The notes beneath the pieces were generated by a model. The model searched no databases, was not told the origin of the DNA, and saw nothing but the letters and a program-made list of their open reading frames with translations. From positions 1 through 11,446 of the forward strand of contig JAISRV010000117.1 in NCBI GenBank assembly GCA_031273445.1: 11,446 nt of DNA. The letters are read 5' to 3'. The DNA is from Candidatus Adiutrix sp. (lineage in GTDB: Bacteria > Desulfobacterota > Desulfarculia > Adiutricales > Adiutricaceae). Of the stretch, positions 1-7,287 are shown piece after piece. Every line of letters starts with the position of its first letter. The first letter of the stretch is position 1. Both the position numbers and the translations under genes were made by a program.

Positions 1-528
<528 letters not shown>

Positions 529-586
529 CTTTTCGCCTCTGTCCGCTCTTAATGTGTTGTTCCGGGTGGGGAGCAAGGATTTTGAA

Positions 587-2596
587 ATGTCCGGCAATCG
601 TCTAAGCCTTAATATAAACGGTTTTGAATCGTTTGACGGCGGAACTGCAGGCCGAAATCATCTAACGCTGCTGAAGGAAATCAAAGAAGCCAAAAATCGC
701 TTTCTGGCCGATGGCGGATTGTCGGCCCTCATACGGCCGGAAGTGGCCGAGTCCTGGCGGAGGTGTTCAGGCCGCCTGGACCCCTCAACCCATAAGCCGG
801 CTCAGCCTTCCCCTAAATATGTCGCCGAATTGCTGCGGAAAAACAGGCTGCTTATCAGTCACGGCTCAACTATAATCGATTCGATCTGCGAAAATCTTGA
901 CGAGAGCATTTATTACATGTGCCTAACCGATTCCGCAGGGCGGGCCTTATATATCAACAAAGGATATTTCAACAAAAAAGGCCCTATCGATTTTTTAGCT
1001 CTCGGCGTCTGTTTTGATGAGGAATCAGCCGGCGCCAATTCCATAGCTCTGGCCTTGCTGCATAAACGCGACATGCTGATTCAGGGCGCCGAGCATTTTT
1101 TGAACCCGTCCGAGGCGGTCACCTGCGCAACTTCCATTATCCGTGATCAAGCCGGTTCGATATTAGGAACCATCACCATAACTTTCGACATCGGCCAATA
1201 CAACGACCTTTTGCCGGGCTTGGCGGCCACGGCCACCAAGCTGGTGGAAGAACGGTTGTCGCGCGTCCGTTATCATGAAATACTTGACCATGTCGTCGAC
1301 AACACCCACGAGTCCATCATCGTGCTGGACTCCAATCTAAAAATCATCAAAACCAATCCGCAGTTTCTACAACTTTTAGGCCTGAATAAAGAAGATATTG
1401 ACCTCATCAACGTCACGGATATGTTTCAAGGCCTGGATTTCAAGAAACTGCTGATTGAAAAAGGGGCCACGGAACTCGGCGAAGTGACTCTCAAACAGCA
1501 GAATCGACGGTGCCGGGTCAATCTCCACATTTATCCGGTTTACAATGACCAGGGCCTGGACTGCCTGGTGATTTTCTGCCAGGAGATTCGTTCGCTGATT
1601 ATTATGTCGCGAAAATTTTCCGGCAAAACCAATTACTATACCTTTAAAGACATTATTACCAATGATCCCCAGATGGTCAAGCTGATCGACCATTGCCGCA
1701 GGATAGCCGAATTGGATTTCCCCATCCTCATTCAAGGCGCCAGCGGCGTGGGTAAAGAGTTGTTCGCCCAGTCCATCCACAGCGGCGGCCCCCGTGCCGA
1801 CAAGCCCTTTATGGCCGTTAACTGCGCGGCCCTGCCTTTGAGTCTGATTGAAAGCGAGTTGTTCGGTTATGAAAAGGGCGCGTTTACCGGGGCTCAAACC
1901 AGCAAACCCGGCAAATTTGAACTGGCCGACGACGGGACGATATTTCTGGACGAGATAGGGGAATTGCCCCTGGACGTCCAGTCCAAATTGTTGCGAGTGC
2001 TGGACAATTTTAAGGTCTCCCGCATTGGCGGCAGAGATGATAAGCCGTTGAACGTTCGGCTGGTGGCCGCCACCAACCGCAATCTGCCGGAAGAAATCGC
2101 CCGCAATAATTTTAGGGAAGATTTGTATTATCGCTTGAATGTCATGAATATCACCATTCCCCCATTACGGGAACGTAAAGGCGATATCGCCCTGCTGGCC
2201 AGACATTTTCTGTCTCAGTTGAATTTAAAAAGCCAGTCGCCGAGCCCCAAAGTTTTTCCTGACTATACGCTGGACGCCCTTAGCGCCTACCGGTGGCCGG
2301 GAAATATTCGGGAAATGCAGAATGCCGTCATCAAGGCCTATTATCTCTGTTCCGGCCATGAAATCGAGCCGCGTCACTTCTCGTTCATAACAGCCGGAAA
2401 GGACGCGAATAAGCCGAGAAACGAGGAAACGGCCAAGTCCCAACCTATTTCCTCCACAGAGCGGGACAAAATTGTTGAAGCCCTGAGCCGTTGCCGCGGA
2501 AACGTGGCTGAAGCGGCGGCCGCTTTATCCATGCCGACTTCATCATTGTATCGCAAAATAAAGAAATATGATCTCACGGCCAAAAACTTTTTATGA
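587..2596 (+). CDS. Sigma54-dependent activator with GAF and PAS sensor domains (AcoR-like)
   Basis: An enhancer-binding protein that hydrolyses ATP to open sigma54-RNA polymerase promoters; its likely target is the promoter at 2876-2893. The N-terminus has the ESWRRC motif seen in AcoR/DhaR-type activators. A GAF-like domain follows (about residues 70-220, with GAEHF and CATSIIRDQAG). A PAS segment (about 240-345) comes next. The AAA+ domain has Walker A GASGVGKE (384-391), the sigma54-contact loop GAFTGA (431-436) and Walker B GTIFLDEIGEL. A Fis-type helix-turn-helix lies at the C-terminus (GNVAEAAAALSMPTSSLYRKIKK). I place the start at ATG 587 because AAGGA at 575-579 sits 7 bases upstream. 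A GTG at 554 would add 11 residues but has no ribosome site and lies next to the carB repeat. Length is 669 residues. The intact GAFTGA loop indicates true sigma54 dependence. The ligand is unknown; AcoR relatives respond to small oxygenated compounds. Composition is less GC-rich than carB. Confidence 0.93.
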   Translation: MSGNRLSLNINGFESFDGGTAGRNHLTLLKEIKEAKNRFLADGGLSALIRPEVAESWRRCSGRLDPSTHKPAQPSPKYVAELLRKNRLLISHGSTIIDSICENLDESIYYMCLTDSAGRALYINKGYFNKKGPIDFLALGVCFDEESAGANSIALALLHKRDMLIQGAEHFLNPSEAVTCATSIIRDQAGSILGTITITFDIGQYNDLLPGLAATATKLVEERLSRVRYHEILDHVVDNTHESIIVLDSNLKIIKTNPQFLQLLGLNKEDIDLINVTDMFQGLDFKKLLIEKGATELGEVTLKQQNRRCRVNLHIYPVYNDQGLDCLVIFCQEIRSLIIMSRKFSGKTNYYTFKDIITNDPQMVKLIDHCRRIAELDFPILIQGASGVGKELFAQSIHSGGPRADKPFMAVNCAALPLSLIESELFGYEKGAFTGAQTSKPGKFELADDGTIFLDEIGELPLDVQSKLLRVLDNFKVSRIGGRDDKPLNVRLVAATNRNLPEEIARNNFREDLYYRLNVMNITIPPLRERKGDIALLARHFLSQLNLKSQSPSPKVFPDYTLDALSAYRWPGNIREMQNAVIKAYYLCSGHEIEPRHFSFITAGKDANKPRNEETAKSQPISSTERDKIVEALSRCRGNVAEAAAALSMPTSSLYRKIKKYDLTAKNFL

Positions 2597-2597
2597 T

Positions 2598-2665
2598 GCG
2601 TCCCGCTTTCAGTCAGGCCAATTACCCGTCAGGCCCGCGCTTGACGGGAAGACGCTTTTTCTTTT
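2598..2665 (+). terminator. Probable rho-independent terminator of the activator gene
   Basis: Immediately after the stop codon, CCCGTCA (2625-2631) pairs with TGACGGG (2642-2648) around a 10-base loop. An outer GCGTC/GACGC pair (2598-2602 with 2651-2655) can enclose it. The T-rich run TTTTTCTTTT starts at 2656. This would separate the activator transcript from the downstream sigma54-driven operon. Confidence 0.7.
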
Positions 2666-2765
2666 GGCTGCTTATAACAGTCTTAACTTGTGTTATTAAA
2701 CCGGTCACAAAACCCCGTCATATTCGAAATCCCCCTTTGAGTTAATGGTTCCGCCTCTGAAGTGA

Positions 2766-2829
2766 TGATTATCAATAATTATCACTATTGCCGATAATTA
2801 TCGCCATCGCTGATAATTATTGATAATCA
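2766..2829. promoter_or_regulatory. Symmetric AT-rich binding block, probable upstream activator sequence (enhancer)
   Basis: A 19-bp sequence at 2766-2784 is repeated as its exact reverse complement at 2811-2829. Between them lies a perfect 12-bp palindrome (2792-2803) whose centre is also the centre of the whole block (2797.5). The octamer ATAATTAT occurs three times at exactly 19-bp steps (2775, 2794, 2813). Half-sites ATTATCA start at 2768 and 2778, and TGATAAT at 2811 and 2821, so each pair is 10 bp apart, about one helical turn. The centre lies about 105 bp upstream of the predicted transcription start, where sigma54 activators usually bind. It sits just downstream of an activator gene, so cognate binding is likely but inferred. 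Binding by another regulator (for example an AT-rich-site repressor) remains possible. Confidence 0.8.
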
Positions 2830-2875
2830 AGCCTCTCCTTTTCAACTATCTTCCTTAAATAACACTCTTTTATTG

Positions 2876-2893
2876 TTGGCGTTAATCTTGCAT
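2876..2893 (+). promoter_or_regulatory. Sigma54 (-24/-12) promoter of the catabolic operon
   Basis: The sequence TTGGCGTTAATCTTGCAT has the invariant GG at 2878-2879 and GC at 2890-2891, separated by the required 10 bases. The -24 element reads TTGGC and the -12 element TTGCA, close to the consensus YTGGCACGNNNNTTGCW. Transcription would begin near 2903. The nearby activator gene with an intact GAFTGA loop and the enhancer-like block upstream make this one of the better supported sites in the window. Confidence 0.85.
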
Positions 2894-2897
2894 TTAC

Positions 2898-2916
2898 TTA
2901 TTCAACAATTGAATAA
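2898..2916. promoter_or_regulatory. Palindrome over the predicted transcription start
   Basis: TTATTCAA (2898-2905) and TTGAATAA (2909-2916) are perfect reverse complements around CAA. The palindrome straddles the expected +1 of the sigma54 promoter. It could be an operator for a second regulator or a small hairpin at the 5' end of the mRNA. Function is inferred only from position and symmetry. Confidence 0.45.
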
Positions 2917-3255
2917 CCTAAGATCGTTCCAACTCCATGCCTCTTGAAGCCTCTTGGCGTTGCTGAGCGGCAAGACGGATATTTACGTCCTGGCCCGGTG
3001 ACAACAGCGTAGCCGCGCTACCGTTCTGTTCGCTTAGTTCCTTCTAACCAAGCGAAACCGTAGCAGGGCGGAGCTTTGCCACGATCTGGGACAAGAAATG
3101 AGCGTTGCCGAATATGCGGCGACCAAGAAATTATTGTTCCCTGACAAATAACCGCCGTGAGCAGGAGACGGGAGTTTGGCCGCTTGATCCACGCCGCTGG
3201 CTGCTCGCCGCGACAGCGGCTATACCTGCCCCAATGGGGCGCAAAGGAGCATTCC
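2904..3255 (+). promoter_or_regulatory. Long structured 5' leader of the operon, no gene seen
   Basis: About 350 bases separate the predicted transcription start from the first gene, and I see no convincing coding sequence in them. Several hairpins are visible. An imperfect long stem spans 3017-3064: GCTAC/GTAGC, GTT/AAC, CGCTT/AAGCG, GTT/AAC, loop CCTTCT. Its 5' strand GCTAC (3017-3021) can instead pair with GTAGC at 3009-3013, so the two folds exclude each other. GCCGC/GCGGC (3207-3220) and GCCCC/GGGGC (3228-3240) form two short stems directly before the ribosome site AAAGGAG (3243-3249). These features would suit RNA-level control, but I could not match the leader to a known riboswitch class. 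Confidence 0.45.
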
Positions 3256-3828
3256 ATGAAAAATGTTTTTTTTACTTTGATTGCAGCGGGTTTACTGTTC
3301 GGGGCGGTTCTGAGTCCGGCCTCGCCGGTTTACGCTCAAGAGGTCGTCAAAGGCGTGACCATCGTCAAGCCGGCCCAGACCGACAACCCGACGGCCCAAG
3401 CCAATGTTGGCGTGATCATTGAATATTTTTCCCTCTATCTGGGCGACCTCGACAAGTTCTACTCGTTGTGGGTCAAAGATAATCCGGCGATTTACACGCC
3501 CATGGTCGGCAAGGATGTCGCCACGGCTGCGGTTACCGAACATCTCGGCTGGGAGGCGGTCAGGGCTTTCTATGATCCTATTTTCAAAAATATGAAAGGC
3601 GCTTTTCTTTGGACCATCGACGAGTTCATCATCGGCGAGAATCCCAACGTCATCGTCACTAAAAGCCGCAGCCAGATCGACGTGACGGCCGGCGGCGTTT
3701 TCGGCGACGGCAAAAAGCTGAAGTACAACGGCGTTTATGTTCAGATATTCACTTTTGAAAACGGCAAGGTCAAGTCGTTCGAGGAATACTTCGACACGGC
3801 TTTGCTTAATTCCCAATACGGTTCATAA
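3256..3828 (+). CDS. Exported NTF2/SnoaL-like protein of unknown function
   Basis: A 190-residue protein with a clear Sec signal peptide: Lys2, a hydrophobic core (residues 4-19) and a likely cleavage after Ala27 in VYA-QE. The mature part, including IIEYFSLYLGDLDKFYSLWVKDNPAIYTPMVG, a central EAVRAFYDPIFKNMKGAFLW and a C-terminal VQIFTFENGKVKSFEEYFD, has the pattern of the NTF2-like/SnoaL-like cone fold, which usually binds small hydrophobic ligands. The call rests on pattern, not a database match. ATG 3256 is chosen because AAAGGAG lies 6 bases before it and the signal peptide begins there; upstream in-frame starts such as GTG 3157 lack such support. It is the first gene of the operon, and its stop overlaps the AAAGG that serves the next gene. 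Being periplasmic, it cannot act with the cytoplasmic enzymes directly; substrate binding is a guess. Confidence 0.8.
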   Translation: MKNVFFTLIAAGLLFGAVLSPASPVYAQEVVKGVTIVKPAQTDNPTAQANVGVIIEYFSLYLGDLDKFYSLWVKDNPAIYTPMVGKDVATAAVTEHLGWEAVRAFYDPIFKNMKGAFLWTIDEFIIGENPNVIVTKSRSQIDVTAGGVFGDGKKLKYNGVYVQIFTFENGKVKSFEEYFDTALLNSQYGS

Positions 3829-3841
3829 AGGCGGCGGTTTT

Positions 3842-4744
3842 ATGGCGCTGAAAAATTTTGCGGAAATGCGCGGCCGCCTGGCGGGCGGGACCAAAAAGAA
3901 AATGGCTGTGGCCGGGGCCGACGACGAACATTCGGTGGAGGCGGCGGTTCTGGCGCATAAACAAGGCTTGGCCGAGCCGGTGCTGGTAGGCGACGGGACT
4001 AAAATCCGGGAGTTTTTAAAGAAACTAGGCGAGCAGCCATCGAAATACGAAATCGTCGAAGCCGCCGCCAATAAAGAAACGGCCGAGGCGACAGTGGTTC
4101 TGGCCCGAGAAAAAAAGGTTAATTGCATTCTCAAAGGCGGTCTGCAGACCGGCGACCTGATTCGCGCCGTGGTCAACAGTTCCACCGGAATAAAGACTCA
4201 GGAACTGCTGTCCCACGTCACTATTCTGGAGATACCGGCCTACCATAAACTTTTGGCGGTGACCGACGGCGCCATAGTCCCGGCGCCCGATCTAAACCAA
4301 AAACTGATGATTCTGGACAATGCCCTGAGAGTCATGCACGGGCTGGGCTACGCCGAACCCAAGGTCGGGGCGCTGGAATCCAATGAAGTGGTCAACCCCA
4401 AAATCCCCTCCTCGGCGGAGGCGGCGGCCATCAAGGAAATGAACCGGAAGGGCGAAATAAAAGACTGCCTCATTGAAGGCCCTATTTCCCTTGATTTGGC
4501 CGTCGACCCCAAAGCCTGCCGGGAAAAACGCTACCAGAGCCCAGTGGCCGGCGATGTCGATCTTTTGCTTTGTCCGTTCATTACCGTGGCCAACGCCATG
4601 GTCAAAGGCATCCAGACCTTCGGCGGCGGGACCAAGACCGCCGGGGTGGTGGTGGGGGCTTCAGTGCCGATCATTCTGATATCCAGGGCGGCCAGCGCTG
4701 AGGAAAAAGTCAATTCCATCAGCCTGGCGGCCTTGGTTTCATAA
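3842..4744 (+). CDS. ptb: Phosphate butyryltransferase-like acyl-CoA phosphotransacylase
   Basis: Exchanges the CoA of a short acyl-CoA for phosphate, giving acyl-phosphate for the kinase encoded next. The 300-residue length fits the Ptb family rather than the longer multidomain Pta. The N-terminus (KKKMAVAGADDEHSVEAAVLA, then AEPVLVGD) and the C-terminal block of residues 234-300 (PVAGDVDLLLCP, GVVVGASVPIILISRAASAEEK, SISLAALVS) match the phosphate acetyl/butyryltransferase fold in Ptb form. The start is ATG 3842, with AAAGG at 3827-3831 overlapping the upstream stop, suggesting translational coupling. buk follows after 15 bases, the usual ptb-buk pairing. The exact acyl chain (propionyl, butyryl, branched or other) cannot be told from sequence. 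Confidence 0.9.
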   Translation: MALKNFAEMRGRLAGGTKKKMAVAGADDEHSVEAAVLAHKQGLAEPVLVGDGTKIREFLKKLGEQPSKYEIVEAAANKETAEATVVLAREKKVNCILKGGLQTGDLIRAVVNSSTGIKTQELLSHVTILEIPAYHKLLAVTDGAIVPAPDLNQKLMILDNALRVMHGLGYAEPKVGALESNEVVNPKIPSSAEAAAIKEMNRKGEIKDCLIEGPISLDLAVDPKACREKRYQSPVAGDVDLLLCPFITVANAMVKGIQTFGGGTKTAGVVVGASVPIILISRAASAEEKVNSISLAALVS

Positions 4745-4759
4745 GGCGAAGGTGAATTA

Positions 4760-5827
4760 ATGGCTGTTGAAATATTGGTCATCAACCCCGGCGGAACTTC
4801 CACCAAAGTCGGCTGGTTTCGGAACAATGAAAAAGTATTCGACAAAACAGTCGAACATGACAGCGAAGAGCTGAAAAAATTTGATCATGTTCGGGATCAA
4901 TTGAACCTTCGTTTAAACGGCATCCTCCAGGCCATGGCGGAAAACAAGGTTCGGGTTCAGGATATTTCGGCCGTTTCGGCCAGATCCGGCCTTCTGCCGC
5001 CCCTGGAAGCCGGGGCCTATGAGGTCAACGAGGCCATGATCGACTGGTCGCTCAACAAGTCCCGCCTGAACCACGGCTCCGATCTCAGCGGCATTCTGGC
5101 CAGGACTATGGCTGAAAAGGCGGGGCCGAACGTCAAGGCCTATATTTATGACGGCGAAAGTCTTGATCAGTTTGGTCCGCTGGCTCGCTATTCAGGCGTG
5201 AAGATGATTCCCCGCGCCAGCCTGGGACATTTATTGAACATGAGGGAGATGGGCCGGAGAGTGGCTGAGCGCCTGGGGCGCCGTTTCGATGAGGTAAATT
5301 TTGTGGCCTGCCACATGGGCGGCGGCACGTCTCTTTGCGCTATGGAAAAAAGCCGTGTCGTCGACGCCATACCTGACGACGAAGGCCCCTGCTCAGTGGA
5401 AAGGTCCGGCAAGGTGGCGCTCAAGCACATTATTAATCTCTGTTACGATAAGCCTCGAGCCGAGGTGATGAGCCTGTTGCGCCGCGACGGAGGGCTCAAA
5501 TCCTATCTGGGCACCAATGACGGCCGAGAAATCGTCCGCCGCATTGAGGCCGGCGATGAATACGCCAGAGAGGTCTTCGAATCTCTGGCCTATCAAGCGG
5601 CCAAAGCCATTGGGGAAATGGCCGTGGTTCTGAAAGGCGAAGTGGACGGCGTCATTCTCACCGGAGGCCTGGCCCGCTCCAAGTTGATCACCGGCTGGAT
5701 AGAGGAAAGAGTTTCATTTCTGGCCCCCGTCTATGTAGAGCCGGGCGAACGCGAACTGGAAGCCTTGGCTGGCGGCATTTACCGAGTCTTAAAGGGCGAA
5801 GAGTCCGTGAATACTTTCACGGCCTGA
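4760..5827 (+). CDS. buk: Butyrate kinase (short-chain fatty acid kinase)
   Basis: Transfers phosphate from acyl-phosphate to ADP, giving a free acid and ATP by substrate-level phosphorylation, or the reverse. It is an acetate-kinase-type ASKHA enzyme of 355 residues, the normal size for butyrate kinase. The phosphate-1 motif is NPGGTSTK (residues 9-16). The second glycine motif is HMGGGTS, followed by RVVDAIPDDEGPCSVERSG, typical of Buk. The adenosine-site motif is ILTGGLARSK, and the C-terminus has ELEALAGGIYRVL. The start ATG 4760 has GAAGGTG just upstream. Gene order after ptb supports the assignment. Substrate range in this family is broad, so a branched or other C3-C5 acid is possible. 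Confidence 0.92.
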   Translation: MAVEILVINPGGTSTKVGWFRNNEKVFDKTVEHDSEELKKFDHVRDQLNLRLNGILQAMAENKVRVQDISAVSARSGLLPPLEAGAYEVNEAMIDWSLNKSRLNHGSDLSGILARTMAEKAGPNVKAYIYDGESLDQFGPLARYSGVKMIPRASLGHLLNMREMGRRVAERLGRRFDEVNFVACHMGGGTSLCAMEKSRVVDAIPDDEGPCSVERSGKVALKHIINLCYDKPRAEVMSLLRRDGGLKSYLGTNDGREIVRRIEAGDEYAREVFESLAYQAAKAIGEMAVVLKGEVDGVILTGGLARSKLITGWIEERVSFLAPVYVEPGERELEALAGGIYRVLKGEESVNTFTA

Positions 5828-5836
5828 TCTTAAAAC

Positions 5837-5851
5837 CGGCGCTCGGCGCCG
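5837..5851 (+). other. Small intercistronic hairpin between buk and the aldehyde dehydrogenase gene
   Basis: CGGCGC (5837-5842) pairs with GCGCCG (5846-5851) around the loop TCG. No T-run follows, so termination is unlikely. It may influence mRNA stability or simply reflect the GC-rich sequence. Confidence 0.4.
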
Positions 5852-5871
5852 TTATCTAAAAAGGTTAAAAA

Positions 5872-7218
5872 ATGAGCAGTATTGATGAAATGGTCCTCAA
5901 AGCCAGGGCCGCCATGGAGAAGATTAAAGATTACAACCAGGAACAGACTGATCAGCTGGTCAAAGTCATCGGCAAGGTGGTCTATGACAACGCCGAGGCT
6001 CTGGCCAAGGAAGCGGTCGAAGAGACCAAGTTCGGAGCGGTCGGACCCAAGACCGTGAAAAACTCGTTCTTTTCAGCCGCGCTCTGGCTGAATCTCAAAG
6101 GCAAACCTTCTGTCGGCATCCTTTCGGAAGATAAAGAAACCGGCATTATGGAAATATGCCATCCCATCGGGGTGGCGGCTTCCATCACTCCGGTGACCGT
6201 GCCCAATATCTGCCCTATGGGCAACAGCATGCTGGCCCTGAAAGGCAAAAACGCCATAATTATAGGCCCCAGCCCCAATTCCAAGCGATCGTCAGGGCAC
6301 ACCGTCGAACTGATGCGAAAAGAACTGACGAAAATCGGCGCTCCGGCGGATCTCATCCAGGTTGTGGCCGAGCCGACTCTTGAGGCTTCCCGCGAGTTGA
6401 TGAGCAAATGCGATGTGGTGGTGGCCACCGGCGGCCCCGGACTGGTCAAAGCGGCCTATCAGAGCGGCAAACCCGCCTTCGGGGTGGGCGCGGGCAATTC
6501 CCAGATGATAGTCGAGCATGTTGACGACTACACGCAGTTCGCCAAGGAAACCATCATCAGCCGCTCCTATGACCACGGCACCGCCTGTCTTTGCGTCCAG
6601 GCCATGATCTACCGCCGTGACCTGGGCGACAAGATACAAAAAGCCCTGGAAGCGGAAAAGGCTTACTTTATCAGTGATCCGGCTGAAGTGGACAAAATCA
6701 GAAAGACACTGTTCATAGACGGCGCGCATAACAAAAAATTGGCCGGCCAGAATGTCGCTGTCGTCGCCGCCGCCGCCGACGTCAAGATACCGGCCGACGC
6801 CGGCATTCTGGTGCTCAAGAGCCCCAAATATGGCCATGATGAAGTTTTGTGCGAAGAAAAGGTCTGCCCGGTCATGCTGGCCTATCCTTATGATGACTTC
6901 GACGAGGCCATAAAAATCGCCAAAGCCAACTACGAGGTCGCCGGCAAGGGGCATACCGGCGGAATATATTCCAACAATCGTGATCATATCATTAAGGCCG
7001 GCATGGCTTTCCCCGTTTCGCGATTCATGGTCAACCAACCCACCACCGACGGCGGCAGCGGCCCCCGCAACTATCTGAATCCGTCCAACTCGCTAGGTTG
7101 CGGCTCCTGGGGCAACAACAGCATTTCCGAGAACCTGACCTACAAACACCTCTTAAATATTCAAAAGGTCTCTTTCCCCGTCGACAAGCCGCCCATGCCG
7201 GCCAATCCGTGGGAATGA
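5872..7218 (+). CDS. CoA-acylating aldehyde dehydrogenase
   Basis: Predicted to interconvert aldehyde + CoA + NAD(P)+ and acyl-CoA + NAD(P)H, linking the alcohol dehydrogenase to ptb-buk. The 448 residues match the single-domain acylating family (EutE, PduP, the AdhE N-terminal half). Visible landmarks are GIMEICHPIGVAASITPVTVP, the cofactor region IIIGPSPNSKRSSGHTVELM, ATGGPGLVKAAYQSGKPAFGVGAGN, and the nucleophile region DHGTACLCVQ with catalytic Cys239. The loop has a second cysteine at 241, and the cofactor motif reads PSP where EutE and AdhE have PHP, so it is not a close copy of either. There is no N-terminal extension like a microcompartment targeting peptide and no shell genes nearby, so a free cytoplasmic enzyme is expected. 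The start ATG 5872 follows AAAAAGG. A sulfoacetaldehyde or other specialised aldehyde substrate cannot be excluded. Confidence 0.88.
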   Translation: MSSIDEMVLKARAAMEKIKDYNQEQTDQLVKVIGKVVYDNAEALAKEAVEETKFGAVGPKTVKNSFFSAALWLNLKGKPSVGILSEDKETGIMEICHPIGVAASITPVTVPNICPMGNSMLALKGKNAIIIGPSPNSKRSSGHTVELMRKELTKIGAPADLIQVVAEPTLEASRELMSKCDVVVATGGPGLVKAAYQSGKPAFGVGAGNSQMIVEHVDDYTQFAKETIISRSYDHGTACLCVQAMIYRRDLGDKIQKALEAEKAYFISDPAEVDKIRKTLFIDGAHNKKLAGQNVAVVAAAADVKIPADAGILVLKSPKYGHDEVLCEEKVCPVMLAYPYDDFDEAIKIAKANYEVAGKGHTGGIYSNNRDHIIKAGMAFPVSRFMVNQPTTDGGSGPRNYLNPSNSLGCGSWGNNSISENLTYKHLLNIQKVSFPVDKPPMPANPWE

Positions 7219-7235
7219 GACAGAGCGCAACCCCC

Positions 7236-7266
7236 AAGCCCGCCGCCCAAACTTGGACGGCGGCTT
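7236..7266 (+). other. Strong intercistronic stem-loop before the alcohol dehydrogenase gene
   Basis: AAGC-C-CGCCG (7236-7245, one bulged C) pairs with CGGCGGCTT (7258-7266). After one mismatch, CCA/TGG closes a small loop. It fills nearly half of the 69-base gap between two operon genes and lies before the ribosome site AAAGGA at 7273-7278. There is no immediate T-run (the sequence continues CATACG), so it is more likely a processing or mRNA-stabilising element than a terminator. Confidence 0.5.
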
Positions 7267-7287
7267 CATACGAAAGGATTTTTAGTC

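Noticed and set aside
3061..3180. Cobalamin riboswitch, suggested by GAGCAGGAGACGGG near 3158 (like the B12 box) and GCCAC followed by GGGA upstream
   Set aside because: The conserved core of that class (GGGAA, GGTG, AA, CC segments and a proper CCACTG) is not found, and no operon enzyme has an obvious B12 link.
3157..3255. Longer start (GTG 3157) for the exported protein
   Set aside because: It would place about 33 charged residues before the signal peptide, and the good ribosome site fits ATG 3256.
3018..3257. Minus-strand open frame in the leader region
   Set aside because: No ribosome site, no recognisable domain and low-complexity GC-driven composition; the region is better explained as the operon leader.
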